Shown: positions 8,168-16,932, counted from the stretch's first letter. The stretch is 64,000 nt of DNA from JAISGQ01 sp045536305 (GCA_045536305.1 JAZSNH010000029.1:57991-121990); one strand, 5' to 3'. A program made the numbers and translations. Notes: generated by a model from the letters alone, not told the origin.

Positions 8168-9202
8168 GTGAAACAGGGACAGAGAAAGTATAAAATACTT
8201 GAGGCCATCGTAGATTCTTATGTAATAACAGGTGAGCCGATAGGCTCAAAGACCCTTGCGCAGATACTGCCGATAGATGTATCAAGTGCCACGATACGAA
8301 ACGATATGGCAGATCTGACAAGCAGCGGTTATCTCGAACAGCCTCATACATCGGCAGGCAGAATACCATCACAGAGGGGCTACAGATTATATGTAGATCA
8401 GCTTATGTGGAAGCGCAACCTTGCAGAGGAAGCGCAGCAGCATATAATCCGTGATCTTGCTGCCAGCGGCTGCAATCCCGAAAGATTTATCGAATCCACA
8501 GCTTCGATGCTGGCAGAACAGACAGGCATGGCGGCAATAATAACCTCCCCTGCCGACAGCAGTGCCTGCGTCGCAGGCGTGGAGGTAATGGCAACGGGGC
8601 GCCACTCCATTGTTCTTATCATGATGATAACGCCCTCTGTCATGACAAGCCGTATATGCCGACTGTCATTTGACGTTGACAATGTGGCGGTTGCACTGAT
8701 AAGGCATCTGATGCAGAAGCATGTGCTCGGCATGAAGCTTTCGGAGCTGACAGACGAGTATATGAAAAGAATAAGCGCAGAAGCCGGAGAAGCCGGAGAA
8801 GCTCTTTCGCCGGTTTACGAAGCAGTGACCGATATCGCCGCCGAATCGCAGAGAGTCAAGCTTACCGTGGCAGGGCTGACAAACCTCATAGATCGTGACG
8901 ACTTGCCCTTTGACGAGGCAAAAGAGGTGCTGGCCTTCCTTAAAAACAGCGATGAGCTGATAGCTCTGCTGACCTCGACAGGCTCTTCGACAACAAAGGT
9001 GCTTATAGGCAGAGAGATCAAAAAGCCCGCTCTTTCACAGATAAGCATCATTACCTCGCGATATTATTCGGGAGTGGGTGCCGCAGGCTGGGCAGGTGTT
9101 ATAGGGCCTACAAGAATGAACTATGCAAGCCTTATTCCCCATGTGGAGTATTTTGCCGGAATAGTCGGACGTGTAATGCGCGAAGCGCTTTGCATAAACT
9201 AA
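8168..9202 (+). CDS. hrcA: Heat-inducible transcription repressor HrcA
   Basis: About 344 residues. It has an N-terminal winged helix (LEAIVDSYVITGEPIGSKTL, then SSATIRNDMADLTSSGYLEQPHTSAGRIPS), a GAF-like centre and the C-terminal IGPTRMNYASLIPHVEYF signature. It represses its own operon through the two CIRCE sites just upstream, and its activity normally depends on GroEL. The GTG at 8168 sits 5-6 bases after AGAAGGTGG. A GTG at 8159 is in frame but inside that ribosome site. First gene of the operon. Confidence 0.95.
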   Translation: MKQGQRKYKILEAIVDSYVITGEPIGSKTLAQILPIDVSSATIRNDMADLTSSGYLEQPHTSAGRIPSQRGYRLYVDQLMWKRNLAEEAQQHIIRDLAASGCNPERFIESTASMLAEQTGMAAIITSPADSSACVAGVEVMATGRHSIVLIMMITPSVMTSRICRLSFDVDNVAVALIRHLMQKHVLGMKLSELTDEYMKRISAEAGEAGEALSPVYEAVTDIAAESQRVKLTVAGLTNLIDRDDLPFDEAKEVLAFLKNSDELIALLTSTGSSTTKVLIGREIKKPALSQISIITSRYYSGVGAAGWAGVIGPTRMNYASLIPHVEYFAGIVGRVMREALCIN

Positions 9203-9243
9203 GTTTAAATTTCCAAATTTAATATAATGAAAGGAGCATTATA

Positions 9244-9774
9244 ATGGCGGAAAACGAAAAGGACCTCTTCGAGGAACAGTTTGATGAGATCGAAGAGGAA
9301 ACTGTACAGGAGGCAATTGAGGAGGAATGTGAAGAAGAACCCTCAGAGCTTGAAATTGAGCTTGCAGAAGCAAAGGACAGATACCTGCGTGTTGTTGCAG
9401 AGTACGAAAACTACCGCAAGCGCACCGCTCGCGAGAAGGACGCGCTCTATGTCGATGTCACGGCAGGCAGCGTAAAGACCCTTCTCCCCATTATCGACAA
9501 CATCGAGCGCGCTCTTGCCGCTGAGAATGTTTCTGTCGATGACATGAGAAAAGGCTTTGAAATGATCCTTAACGGCGCAGGCGACTGCTTCGGAAAGCTC
9601 GGCGTTACCTCATTCGGTGCTGTCGGCGATGTATTTGATGCAAATATTCACGACTGTATCGGTATGAGCGAAGAGGGCGATGTCGAGTCAGGACAGATAT
9701 GCATGGTCCTTCAGAAGGGCTATGCTATGGGTCAGAAAATTATAAGAACCGCTATGGTCCAAGTTAAAGCGTAG
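9244..9774 (+). CDS. grpE: Nucleotide exchange factor GrpE
   Basis: A 176-residue DnaK cochaperone that releases ADP from DnaK. It starts with a very acidic, disordered N-terminus (to about residue 37), continues with the long dimerising coiled coil (ELEIELAEAKDRYLRVVAEYENYRKR, cut here by family knowledge at residue 60) and ends in the beta domain with the family pattern VLQKGYAMGQKIIRTAMVQV. The ribosome site is AAAGGAG. It lies 41 bp after hrcA and 57 bp before dnaK in one operon. Confidence 0.95.
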   Translation: MAENEKDLFEEQFDEIEEETVQEAIEEECEEEPSELEIELAEAKDRYLRVVAEYENYRKRTAREKDALYVDVTAGSVKTLLPIIDNIERALAAENVSVDDMRKGFEMILNGAGDCFGKLGVTSFGAVGDVFDANIHDCIGMSEEGDVESGQICMVLQKGYAMGQKIIRTAMVQVKA

Positions 9775-9831
9775 CTTTTACTTGGAGTTAAAACGAAAAT
9801 TTATTTTTACCATATAAAGGAGTAATGACAA

Positions 9832-11622
9832 ATGAGCAAAATTATCGGTATTGACCTTGGTACCACCAATTCCTGCGTAGCTGTTGTAGAAGGCGGCGAG
9901 CCTGTTGTTATCACAAACAGCGAAGGCACAAGAACCACACCCTCTGTTGTAGCATTTTCAAGAGACGGCGAGAGAATGGTCGGCGCAGTTGCAAAGCGTC
10001 AGGCTATCACCAACCCCGACAGAACCATTTCCTCCATCAAGAGAGATATGGGTACTGACAGAAAGGTTACCATCGACAATAAGGGCTACACCCCGCAGGA
10101 GATTTCCGCAATGATCCTCCAGAAGCTGAAGAAGGACGCTGAGGCATACCTCGGAGAGTCCGTTTCCGCTGCTGTTATCACCGTTCCCGCATACTTCACC
10201 GACGCACAGCGTCAGGCAACCAAGGATGCAGGCAAGATCGCAGGTCTCGATGTTAAGAGAATCATCAACGAGCCTACCGCTGCAGCCCTCTCCTATGCTA
10301 TCGATAAGGAAAATGAGCAGACCGTTATGGTTTACGACCTTGGCGGAGGTACATTCGACGTATCCATCATCGAGATGGGCGACGGTGTTCAGGAAGTTAA
10401 GGCTACCGCCGGTAACAACCGTCTCGGCGGCGATGACTTCGACCAGAGAATTATTGATTACATCTGCGACGATTTCAAGAAGAACAACGGCGTAGACCTC
10501 AAGAATGACAAGATGGCTATGCAGAGACTCAAGGATGCTGCTGAGAAGGCAAAGTGTGAGCTTTCCACTGTTACCACCACTCAGATCAACCTCCCCTTCA
10601 TTGCTGCTACCACCTCCGGCCAGCTCCACCTCGATATGACCCTGACCCGCGCTAAGTTCAATGAACTCACCAGTGACCTCGTAGAGAAGACCATGGGTCC
10701 TGTTCGTCAGGCACTTTCCGATTCCGGTCTGTCTGTCGGCGATATCGACAAGGTTCTCCTCGTCGGCGGTTCCACCAGAATCCCCGCTGTTCAGGAGGCA
10801 GTTTATAAGTTCACAGGCAAGGAACCTTTCAAGGGCATCAACCCCGATGAGTGCGTAGCTCTCGGTGCTGCAATTCAGGGCGGCGTTCTCGGCGGCGACG
10901 TTCAGAACGGTCTCCTCCTTCTCGACGTAACTCCCCTCTCCCTCGGTATCGAGACTATGGGCGAGGTTTGCACCAAGATCATCGAGAGAAATACCACCAT
11001 CCCCACCAAGAAGTCTCAGGTATTTACCACCGCTGCCGACAACCAGACCTCTGTTGAGGTTAAGGTTCTCCAGGGCGAGCGTGAGTTCTCAAGAGACAAC
11101 AAGCTCCTCGGTGTTTTCCACCTCGACGGCATCATGCCTGCACGCCGCGGTGTTCCTCAGATCGAGGTAACATTTGATATCGACGCAAACGGTATCGTAA
11201 ATGTTTCCGCACGCGATAAGGGCACAGGCAAGGAGCAGCATGTCACCATCACAAGCTCCACCTCCATGGACAAGAAGGATATCGAGGCTGCTGTTGCCGA
11301 TGCAGAGCGTTATGCTGCTGAGGACTCCAAGAGACGTGAGCTCGTTGATGCAAAGAACAATGCAGATCAGGTCATCTATCAGACCGAGAAGATGCTCGAA
11401 GAGATCGGCGATAAGGTTACTTCCAATGAGAAGTCCGACATCGAGGCAAAGATCGCAGCACTGCGTACCGCTAAGGACGGCGACAACGCAGAGGTCATCA
11501 AGTCCAAGCTCAACGATCTCCAGCAGGATCTTTACATGCTCAGCGAGCGTATGTACAAGGCTGCAGGCGATGCAGGCGCAGCTCCCGGCGGAAATGATAT
11601 CCCCGATGTTGACGAAAACTAA
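9832..11622 (+). CDS. dnaK: Molecular chaperone DnaK (Hsp70)
   Basis: A 596-residue Hsp70. The ATPase domain opens IIGIDLGTTNSCVAV and carries VYDLGGGTFDVS and VLLVGGSTRIP. The substrate-binding domain starts near residue 360 (LLDVTPLSLGIETMG), followed by a helical lid and a short Gly/Asp tail (GGNDIPDVDEN). The protein is somewhat shorter than E. coli DnaK and matches Firmicutes lengths. Codon use is strongly biased to C-ending codons, as expected for a highly expressed gene. Ribosome site AAAGGAG. Confidence 0.97.
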   Translation: MSKIIGIDLGTTNSCVAVVEGGEPVVITNSEGTRTTPSVVAFSRDGERMVGAVAKRQAITNPDRTISSIKRDMGTDRKVTIDNKGYTPQEISAMILQKLKKDAEAYLGESVSAAVITVPAYFTDAQRQATKDAGKIAGLDVKRIINEPTAAALSYAIDKENEQTVMVYDLGGGTFDVSIIEMGDGVQEVKATAGNNRLGGDDFDQRIIDYICDDFKKNNGVDLKNDKMAMQRLKDAAEKAKCELSTVTTTQINLPFIAATTSGQLHLDMTLTRAKFNELTSDLVEKTMGPVRQALSDSGLSVGDIDKVLLVGGSTRIPAVQEAVYKFTGKEPFKGINPDECVALGAAIQGGVLGGDVQNGLLLLDVTPLSLGIETMGEVCTKIIERNTTIPTKKSQVFTTAADNQTSVEVKVLQGEREFSRDNKLLGVFHLDGIMPARRGVPQIEVTFDIDANGIVNVSARDKGTGKEQHVTITSSTSMDKKDIEAAVADAERYAAEDSKRRELVDAKNNADQVIYQTEKMLEEIGDKVTSNEKSDIEAKIAALRTAKDGDNAEVIKSKLNDLQQDLYMLSERMYKAAGDAGAAPGGNDIPDVDEN

Positions 11623-12055
11623 GGTATAATTAAATAAAGCACTGCCGTACACAGTGCCACTGTGTACGGCAGTGCTGTGAAACAAGCAAAAACGCGAGGA
11701 TTTGCAATTTCGAGAACGTGACGGGAAACCGCGAGGGGTTCCCCTACGAAAAACGCGAAAATCATAGGACGAAAAACACGAGAAATCGTAAAAAATAATT
11801 CTACATTTCAAAACAAACAAGGTTTAGGTCAAGCCTTTTTCCAAAGGCTTGCAGGGTTTTCAGGGACAGAGTCCCTGAATCGTCCTCCGCAGAGGACGAA
11901 AGCCTTCTGCGAAAAAACCGCAGGAAGGGAGCAAAAACAGTCCGGTGGACTGTTTTTGTGTGGGAAACCCTCGGCGGGGGTTTCCCGTATCGTTCGCCTG
12001 TGCGAACGATTTTATACTACAACACCGCACATTTCCACCAATGGGGGTACGACCT
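11623..12055 (+). repeat. Hairpin array between dnaK and dnaJ
   Basis: No gene. First comes a 17-bp perfect stem with a 5-base loop (11638-11676), probably a dnaK 3' stabiliser or terminator although no T run follows. Then seven hairpins stand almost end to end: 11831-11850, 11860-11878, 11881-11898, 11903-11928, 11933-11957, 11962-11986 and 11989-12010. Most have perfect stems of 7-11 bp and 3-5-base loops. Confidence 0.8.
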
Positions 12056-13162
12056 TTGGCAGACAACAAAAGAGATTACTATGAAGTGCTTGAATTACAG
12101 AAGGGCGCTTCTGACAACGACATAAAAAAATCATACCGCAACCTGGCACGTAAATACCACCCTGATATGAACCCCGGCAACAAGGAAGCCGAGGATAAGT
12201 TCAAGGAAATAAACGAGGCTTATGAGGTTCTTTCCGACCCCGAAAAGAAGTCGCGCTACGATCAGTTTGGCCATGCAGGTGTCGATCCCAACTTCGGCGC
12301 AGGAGCAGGCGGCTACGGCGGCGGATTCGGCGACTTTGGCTTCGGAGATCTGGGAGATATTCTGGGCAGCTTCTTCGGCGGCGGATTCGGCGGCGGAACA
12401 CGTTCTTCTCAGGCGAACGGCCCGAGAAGAGGTGAAGACATACAGAAAACTATAATTCTATCCTTCGAGGAAGCCGCAAAGGGTTGTACCAAGGAGATAG
12501 ACTTTAAGCGTATCGAAACGTGTACAGACTGCAAGGGCACGGGTGCAAAGGACGGTACCAGCACCAGCCGATGCCCCGAATGCGGCGGCAGCGGCTATGT
12601 ACGCATAAATCAGCGTACACCCTTTGGCACTATGCAGACACAGCGTACCTGTGACAAGTGCCGCGGAAAGGGCACCATTATAGAACAGCCCTGTGCAAAA
12701 TGCGGCGGCGCAGGCAGATGCAGAGTGGGACGCACAAAAACCATCGATATACCTGCAGGTATTGACGACGGACAGACACTTACCGTTCGCGGTGAGGGCT
12801 GTGCAGGTGCAAATAACGGTCCCTCCGGCGATCTGCTGCTTACCGTCACCATTCGTCCTCACCACATTCTCGAGCGCGACGGATACGATGTTTACTGTAC
12901 CGTACAGCTTTCCTTCTGGCAGGCCGCACTGGGTGATGAGATAAGCGTATTTACGCTTGACGGGCAGCAGAAGATAAAAGTGCCGTCAGGCACTCAGCCC
13001 GGTGATTCCATGACATTAAAGGGCAAGGGCATTGCAAGACTCCACGGCAGAGGCCGCGGAGATCAAATAGTCCGCTTTACCGTTAATGTTCCGAAAAAGC
13101 TCTCTTCCGAGCAGAAGAAAGAGCTTGAAAGAATGAAGAGCCTTTTTGAAAGCAAGAAATAA
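12056..13162 (+). CDS. dnaJ: Molecular chaperone DnaJ (Hsp40)
   Basis: About 368 residues: J domain (DYYEVLELQKGAS, with the HPD motif in KYHPDMNPG), a Gly/Phe-rich linker (roughly 75-120), four zinc-finger repeats CTDCKGTG, CPECGGSG, CDKCRGKG and CAKCGGAG, and the C-terminal substrate domains. I place the start at TTG 12056, giving MADNKRDYYEVL, with GGGGGT as ribosome site 7 bases upstream. The ATG at 12041 is in frame but would put that site inside the gene. It is the last gene of the heat-shock operon, separated from dnaK by the hairpin array. Confidence 0.94.
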   Translation: MADNKRDYYEVLELQKGASDNDIKKSYRNLARKYHPDMNPGNKEAEDKFKEINEAYEVLSDPEKKSRYDQFGHAGVDPNFGAGAGGYGGGFGDFGFGDLGDILGSFFGGGFGGGTRSSQANGPRRGEDIQKTIILSFEEAAKGCTKEIDFKRIETCTDCKGTGAKDGTSTSRCPECGGSGYVRINQRTPFGTMQTQRTCDKCRGKGTIIEQPCAKCGGAGRCRVGRTKTIDIPAGIDDGQTLTVRGEGCAGANNGPSGDLLLTVTIRPHHILERDGYDVYCTVQLSFWQAALGDEISVFTLDGQQKIKVPSGTQPGDSMTLKGKGIARLHGRGRGDQIVRFTVNVPKKLSSEQKKELERMKSLFESKK

Positions 13163-13166
13163 AGAT

Positions 13167-13195
13167 AAAAGCGTGCGGTGTTACCGCACGCTTTT
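13167..13195 (+). terminator. Terminator of the heat-shock operon
   Basis: AAAAGCGTGCGGT, GTT loop, ACCGCACGCTTTT. Confidence 0.9.
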
Positions 13196-13481
13196 GCTTT
13201 TCCAAAAGTCCACTCGAGGATTTTCTTGTCATGAGAAATGTGCAGGCACGTATCTTGGGGAGCTGTCAGCAAGGCCGACCTGGGTATAGTCTAAAACCGC
13301 ATAAACATACTGTTTTTAATTCTCTCCCTCCGTCTTTGCCTTGCGGCAAAGCCACCTCCCTCGTTAGAGGGAGGTCTTAAAGAGGAACTTTGACGATACT
13401 CACAGTATAAAACAAACGAAATATAACGATAAGTATTGCAGATTCGAGGCGCAGGACGAAAAAACTGTGGACCCTTTAAGG
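13196..13481. repeat. Gene-free stretch with a dispersed-repeat copy
   Basis: The block at about 13322-13376 (hairpins around TTTGCCTTGCGGCAAA and CCTCCCTCGTTAGAGGGAGG) matches the one at 6408-6463. The rest shows no gene. Confidence 0.7.
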
Positions 13482-13511
13482 TTGACAGTCTTTGCCGTCC
13501 TGTGCTATACT
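13482..13511 (+). promoter_or_regulatory. Promoter of the small membrane protein gene
   Basis: -35 TTGACA (13482-13487), 18-bp spacer, -10 TATACT (13506-13511). Confidence 0.85.
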
Positions 13512-13538
13512 TTTCCTTACAAAAGATTAAAAGGAGAT

Positions 13539-13919
13539 ATGAGGCATGGAGTCATTGCCGTCTTTATTGTAATTGTAGTGATATGGGCAAAGAAAACTAA
13601 TCAGAAGCAGGCAGAGCGTATGAAGCTGCTTTCTCAGGAGCAGTTTGATTTTATAAAGGATTCCGGCTATACGCCCTACGGCGACAAAAAGAATCTTTTC
13701 GAAACAGTTGCCGTTCTGACAAACATCAAGGAAACAACGAGCAAAAGCGTTCCCATTGATTTTATTTTCTGGAATTGCTGTACACAGAGATATGAAATAG
13801 GCGAGAAAAACATCTCTGCTGATTTAATAGCAAGCAAGCCTCTTAAGGTCGGCGATTATGTTCGTGTCGTGTTTAAGTTTAAGAACGGCATAATTGATTC
13901 ACTCAAGGACGTTTTCTGA
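13539..13919 (+). CDS. Small single-pass membrane protein, unknown function
   Basis: About 126 residues. One N-terminal membrane helix (HGVIAVFIVIVVIWA) is followed by a positive patch (KKTNQKQAERMK) and a soluble beta-rich domain with LKVGDYVRVVFKFKNGIIDSLKDVF, which looks like a small DUF3592-type or OB-like fold. I do not recognise a family with certainty. The ATG at 13539 lies only 2 bases after AAGGAG, which is close; another ATG at 13546 is better spaced but opens an 8-codon frame only. Nothing upstream of about 13518 can be coding in this unit because of the promoter. Confidence 0.65.
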   Translation: MRHGVIAVFIVIVVIWAKKTNQKQAERMKLLSQEQFDFIKDSGYTPYGDKKNLFETVAVLTNIKETTSKSVPIDFIFWNCCTQRYEIGEKNISADLIASKPLKVGDYVRVVFKFKNGIIDSLKDVF

Positions 13920-13932
13920 TATTGCAGCCTAT

Positions 13933-13956
13933 CTCAGCGCAGAGCCCTGTGCTGAG
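13933..13956 (+). other. Hairpin just upstream of tRNA-Leu
   Basis: CTCAGCGCAG, AGCC, CTGTGCTGAG form a 10-bp stem with one G-T pair. It could end the preceding gene or serve tRNA processing; no T run follows. Confidence 0.45.
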
Positions 13957-13962
13957 AAATAT

Positions 13963-14047
13963 GCGGGTATGATGGAATTGGCAGACATGCAAGATTTAGG
14001 ATCTTGTGTCGCAAGACGTGCAGGTTCGACCCCTGTTACCCGCACCA
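13963..14047 (+). tRNA. tRNA-Leu (anticodon TAG)
   Basis: An 85-nt class II tRNA. The acceptor GCGGGTA pairs with TACCCGC; the anticodon stem CAAGA/TCTTG holds the loop TTTAGGA (anticodon TAG). A long variable arm (TGTCGCAAGACG), the T arm GCAGGTTCGACCCCTGT and an encoded 3' CCA complete it. Confidence 0.96.
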
Positions 14048-14053
14048 AGCACG

Positions 14054-14104
14054 ACAAATCCGAACCCTGTACCGATTGGTGATGGGTTCGGATTTGTTGT
14101 TTAT
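14054..14104 (+). terminator. Terminator of tRNA-Leu
   Basis: A 14-bp perfect stem (14054-14067 with 14084-14097) followed by a T-rich stretch. It also lies just past the stop of the convergent HTH-PAP2 gene. Confidence 0.8.
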
Positions 14105-14872
14105 TTCCAAGTTTTTCTGATAGGCAAAACGGGAGTTGACAAGCACTGCTTTTTCCTTAAGCCACAGACGCAGCGGTACATCAGCACAAGTCCTGCGCTG
14201 AGTAAAGCGCCGCCGACAATATCAGTAAACCAATGCACACCCGAAATAAGTCTGCCAATTACCATAAAAACAATAAAAGCGATAATTGCGGAAGAAACGA
14301 TTCGTTTGAGGACAGCATTCCTGATACGGGCATCAAACTGCATTATCGCAGTTGGCATCACACACATTACGAGCATAGTTGTTGATGATGGATAAGACGC
14401 TTCCAAAAAACCCTCAATCAAAACAGGTCTGTAATTTGCGACAAACATTTCAAAGAGAATATATACTGCAATTACAACAACAAAATAAACCGTTTTCAAA
14501 TATGGTGCAATTTCGGTAAGGGACAGAAGGGACACGCCATGTATTGCTGCATTTACCTCCTGCCCAAAGAACGGCAGGAAAAAGAACATTGCAATACTGC
14601 AATCGAGCATCCCGAATACCAAATCACGAATATGTTTTTCTTTTTGCTTTGTATCTTCTTCTGCTATGGTCAGCAGTTCGTCTCCCGATAGCAGTTCATC
14701 AATCGTTACCCCAAAAAACCCGGCTATTGCTTTCAGGGAGTCTATACTGGGATATCCTCTGCCTGACTCCCATTTTGAAATTGCCGTTCGGGACACAAAA
14801 AGCGACTGGGCAAGTTCTTCTTGGGTAAGCCCCTTTTTTTCGGAGTCCTTGTAATTTTTCATAAAATTCCAT
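14101..14872 (-). CDS. HTH-PAP2 fusion protein with a frameshifted 5' end
   Basis: The main frame (intact from ATG 14862) encodes an XRE helix-turn-helix (GLTQEELAQSLFVSRTAISK, then WESGRGYPS), a linker, and four or five membrane helices with PAP2-phosphatase features: YRP, YPSSTT at the place of PSGH, and the R-x5-H-x3-D motif in RLISGVHWFTD. The usual XRE start (MEFYEKLQGLRKK) lies at 14872 in a different frame and joins the body only by a frame change at an A7 tract (14834-14840 on the plus strand). The promoter at 14927-14955 fits start 14872 and excludes longer upstream starts. Either a mutated gene, a slippage-expressed gene or a sequencing error. Family members with the same HTH-plus-PAP2 layout are known in Clostridia; their role is unclear. 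Confidence 0.7.
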
Positions 14873-14926
14873 AATAATTGCTCTTTCTGAAAATAGTCGA
14901 TATAGGGCAAATTCCGATTTATCGAT

Positions 14927-14955
14927 ATTATAGCAGGGCAGGCATGAGAATACAA
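14927..14955 (-). promoter_or_regulatory. Promoter of the HTH-PAP2 gene
   Basis: Minus strand: -35 TTGTAT (14950-14955), 17-bp spacer, -10 TATAAT (14927-14932). Confidence 0.8.
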
Positions 14956-15081
14956 CATGTTCGTGTTCGGCCTTGCTTTTGTTCAGAGACTCTTCTGACA
15001 GGCAAAATTGAGGTGTGTATATCAGTCCCCCTCATCAGAGGTCGGCAATTTCAAAGCCGAGAGCGGCAGAGAATTTGCTTA

Positions 15082-15110
15082 TTGCACTGCGTAAATGCAG
15101 GTGATATAAT
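15082..15110 (+). promoter_or_regulatory. Promoter of the zinc-ribbon membrane protein gene
   Basis: -35 TTGCAC (15082-15087), 17-bp spacer, -10 TATAAT (15105-15110). A short relic of the dispersed repeat (CCCCTCATCAGAGG, about 15027-15040) lies upstream. Confidence 0.75.
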
Positions 15111-15204
15111 AAAGGTGACAAGCTGCGAAGGATGAATTTATCGGCATATATTTGATGATAACGGAAAACGCCGATTTAAGTTTATTTTAAAGGGAGAAAT
15201 CAAT

Positions 15205-15771
15205 ATGGAAAAGGAAATGATGGTAAAGGTATGCAATAAGTGCGGAATCGTAAATTCCGAACGAGCACAGGAATGCGAAGCCTGTGCGGCCAAGCTCGAC
15301 GAACCGGTCACAAGCCGTGAGGCAAAGAAGCTTACAAAGCAGATAGAAAAGAGGAATAAAAAGATAAAGGATGCCATTACCGCCGAGAAGTTCGGCGGAA
15401 TGGAGGAGGATATTCCCTATATACCCGTGACCCCTGCGCACATTGTTATAGGTGTGATAGGCTGTCTTACTGCATTGTGCATAGTGGGTATATCGATAGT
15501 GCTCGGCATAATGCGCCCCTTCGATGAAACGACTTCTCTGCTATTGGGTAATTTCGGTGTTCTTCTGATGCTTGTCATTCCCATTTGCATTTGTTTCTTT
15601 CCGAGCAAAATGTGGGCATTCAGACACGGATGGTATCAGCTGCGCTACAAGGAAATGCCGCAGCCTTCCGATATAAATTCTGTTTTCGACCTTATCGCCT
15701 GTGCAGTTATTATTCTTGTGGGAGCTGCCGCCTTTGTTGTGCAGCTTCTGCTGATCTGCGGCGTTCTGTAA
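15205..15771 (+). CDS. Zinc-ribbon membrane protein, unknown function
   Basis: A 188-residue protein. An N-terminal zinc ribbon (CNKCG at about 10-14, CEACA at 24-28) is followed by a charged, likely helical linker (roughly 34-60) and then three or four membrane helices in the second half (about 75-100, 110-130, 160-185). The ribosome site AAAGGGAG is well placed. It is single-gene: own promoter upstream and a terminator downstream. I know of no assigned function for this arrangement. Confidence 0.75.
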   Translation: MEKEMMVKVCNKCGIVNSERAQECEACAAKLDEPVTSREAKKLTKQIEKRNKKIKDAITAEKFGGMEEDIPYIPVTPAHIVIGVIGCLTALCIVGISIVLGIMRPFDETTSLLLGNFGVLLMLVIPICICFFPSKMWAFRHGWYQLRYKEMPQPSDINSVFDLIACAVIILVGAAAFVVQLLLICGVL

Positions 15772-15797
15772 CCGCGCTTAGGTTTAGTTTTATGACA

Positions 15798-15836
15798 AAA
15801 GGCCTGCAGGCACCGATGTACCTGCGGGTCTTTATA
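15798..15836 (+). terminator. Terminator of the zinc-ribbon membrane protein gene
   Basis: A 13-bp stem with two wobble pairs (AAAGGCCTGCAGG and CCTGCGGGTCTTT) around a 10-base loop. Confidence 0.75.
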
Positions 15837-15934
15837 TTATATAAAACAGGCGCTGTCTGGTTTGATTTTTCGGGCGAACGGTGACGAAAAGCGTCGGATG
15901 AATGAAGTTTTTTTCACATATTCGCTTTTTTGTC

Positions 15935-15963
15935 TTGTCATACGGTCGATTCTACATTACAAT
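15935..15963 (+). promoter_or_regulatory. Promoter of the cysteine synthase gene
   Basis: -35 TTGTCA (15935-15940), 17-bp spacer, -10 TACAAT (15958-15963). Confidence 0.8.
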
Positions 15964-15999
15964 ACATTAGTATGTGTTTTATAAGAAGGGGTGTATTTT

Positions 16000-16932
16000 A
16001 TGATATATCAGAACGTACTGGACGCTGTCGGGCACACTCCGATAGTTCAGTTAAATCGCATGGTCCCCGAAAACGCCGCGCGTGTTCTTGTCAAATACGA
16101 GGGACTGAATGTAGGCGGTTCGATAAAGACCCGAGTTGCCCTTAATATGATAGCCGCCGCTGAGCGCGAAGGAAAGCTGACGTCTGAATCCATCATCGTT
16201 GAGCCGACCTCGGGAAATCAGGGAATCGGCCTTGCGCTGATAGGCGCTGTCAGGGGATACCGCGTCAGGATAATCATGCCCGATTCCGTCAGCGTAGAGC
16301 GCAGAAAGCTTATGAGCCACTACGGCGCGGAGGTCGTGCTTGTGCACGATGCGGGAAATATCGGCGATGCCATACAGGAATGTCTTGAGCTTGCGCTTAA
16401 AATGCAGCGCGAGGATCCGAATGTTTATGTTCCCCAGCAGTTTACAAACCCTGCAAACCCGATGATCCACCGTCATCAAACGGGTCTTGAGATACTTGAG
16501 CAGGTGGGCGGACCTATTGACGGCTTCTGCTCGGGCATAGGTACGGGCGGTACACTCACAGGCATAGGCGAAACGCTGAAGGCACTCAATCCCGATATGC
16601 TTATATGGGCCGTTGAGCCCGAGAATGCCGCTATTCTTGCAGGCGGAACGGTGGGCACACATCTCCAGATGGGCATAGGAGACGGACTTATTCCCGAGAT
16701 ACTCAATCAGAACATATACGAGGATATATACATCGTATCGGACGAAGAGGCGATATCCACAGCACGTGACCTTGCAAAAAAGGAAGGGCTTATGTGCGGC
16801 ATTTCCTCAGGAACGAACGTTGCTGCAGCCATTCAGATGGCAAAAAAGCTCGGCCCCGGCAAGACTGTTGTAACGGTACTTCCCGACACCGCAGAGCGTT
16901 ACTTCTCTACCCCGTTGTTTGACGGCGAATAA
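16000..16932 (+). CDS. cysK: PLP-dependent cysteine synthase family protein
   Basis: A 310-residue fold-type II PLP enzyme, expected to make cysteine from O-acetylserine and sulfide. The PLP lysine lies in GGSIKTRVA, the substrate loop is EPTSGNQGIGLA, the phosphate loop is GIGTGGTLTG, and the C-terminal SSGTN completes the site. Two positions differ from textbook CysK: SIKTR in place of SVKDR and TSGNQG in place of TSGNTG. The exact substrate is therefore less certain. ATG 16000 is 8 bases after AGAAGGGG; GTG 15991 is in frame but too close to it. Monocistronic. Confidence 0.85.
   Translation: MIYQNVLDAVGHTPIVQLNRMVPENAARVLVKYEGLNVGGSIKTRVALNMIAAAEREGKLTSESIIVEPTSGNQGIGLALIGAVRGYRVRIIMPDSVSVERRKLMSHYGAEVVLVHDAGNIGDAIQECLELALKMQREDPNVYVPQQFTNPANPMIHRHQTGLEILEQVGGPIDGFCSGIGTGGTLTGIGETLKALNPDMLIWAVEPENAAILAGGTVGTHLQMGIGDGLIPEILNQNIYEDIYIVSDEEAISTARDLAKKEGLMCGISSGTNVAAAIQMAKKLGPGKTVVTVLPDTAERYFSTPLFDGE

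Noticed and set aside
9958..10629. Long minus-strand frames opposite dnaK
   Set aside because: A known effect of strong codon bias in dnaK; no start signals.
11945..12055. In-frame N-terminal extension of DnaJ through the hairpin array
   Set aside because: The extra residues are encoded by palindromes, and canonical DnaJ begins at the TTG with a ribosome site in place.
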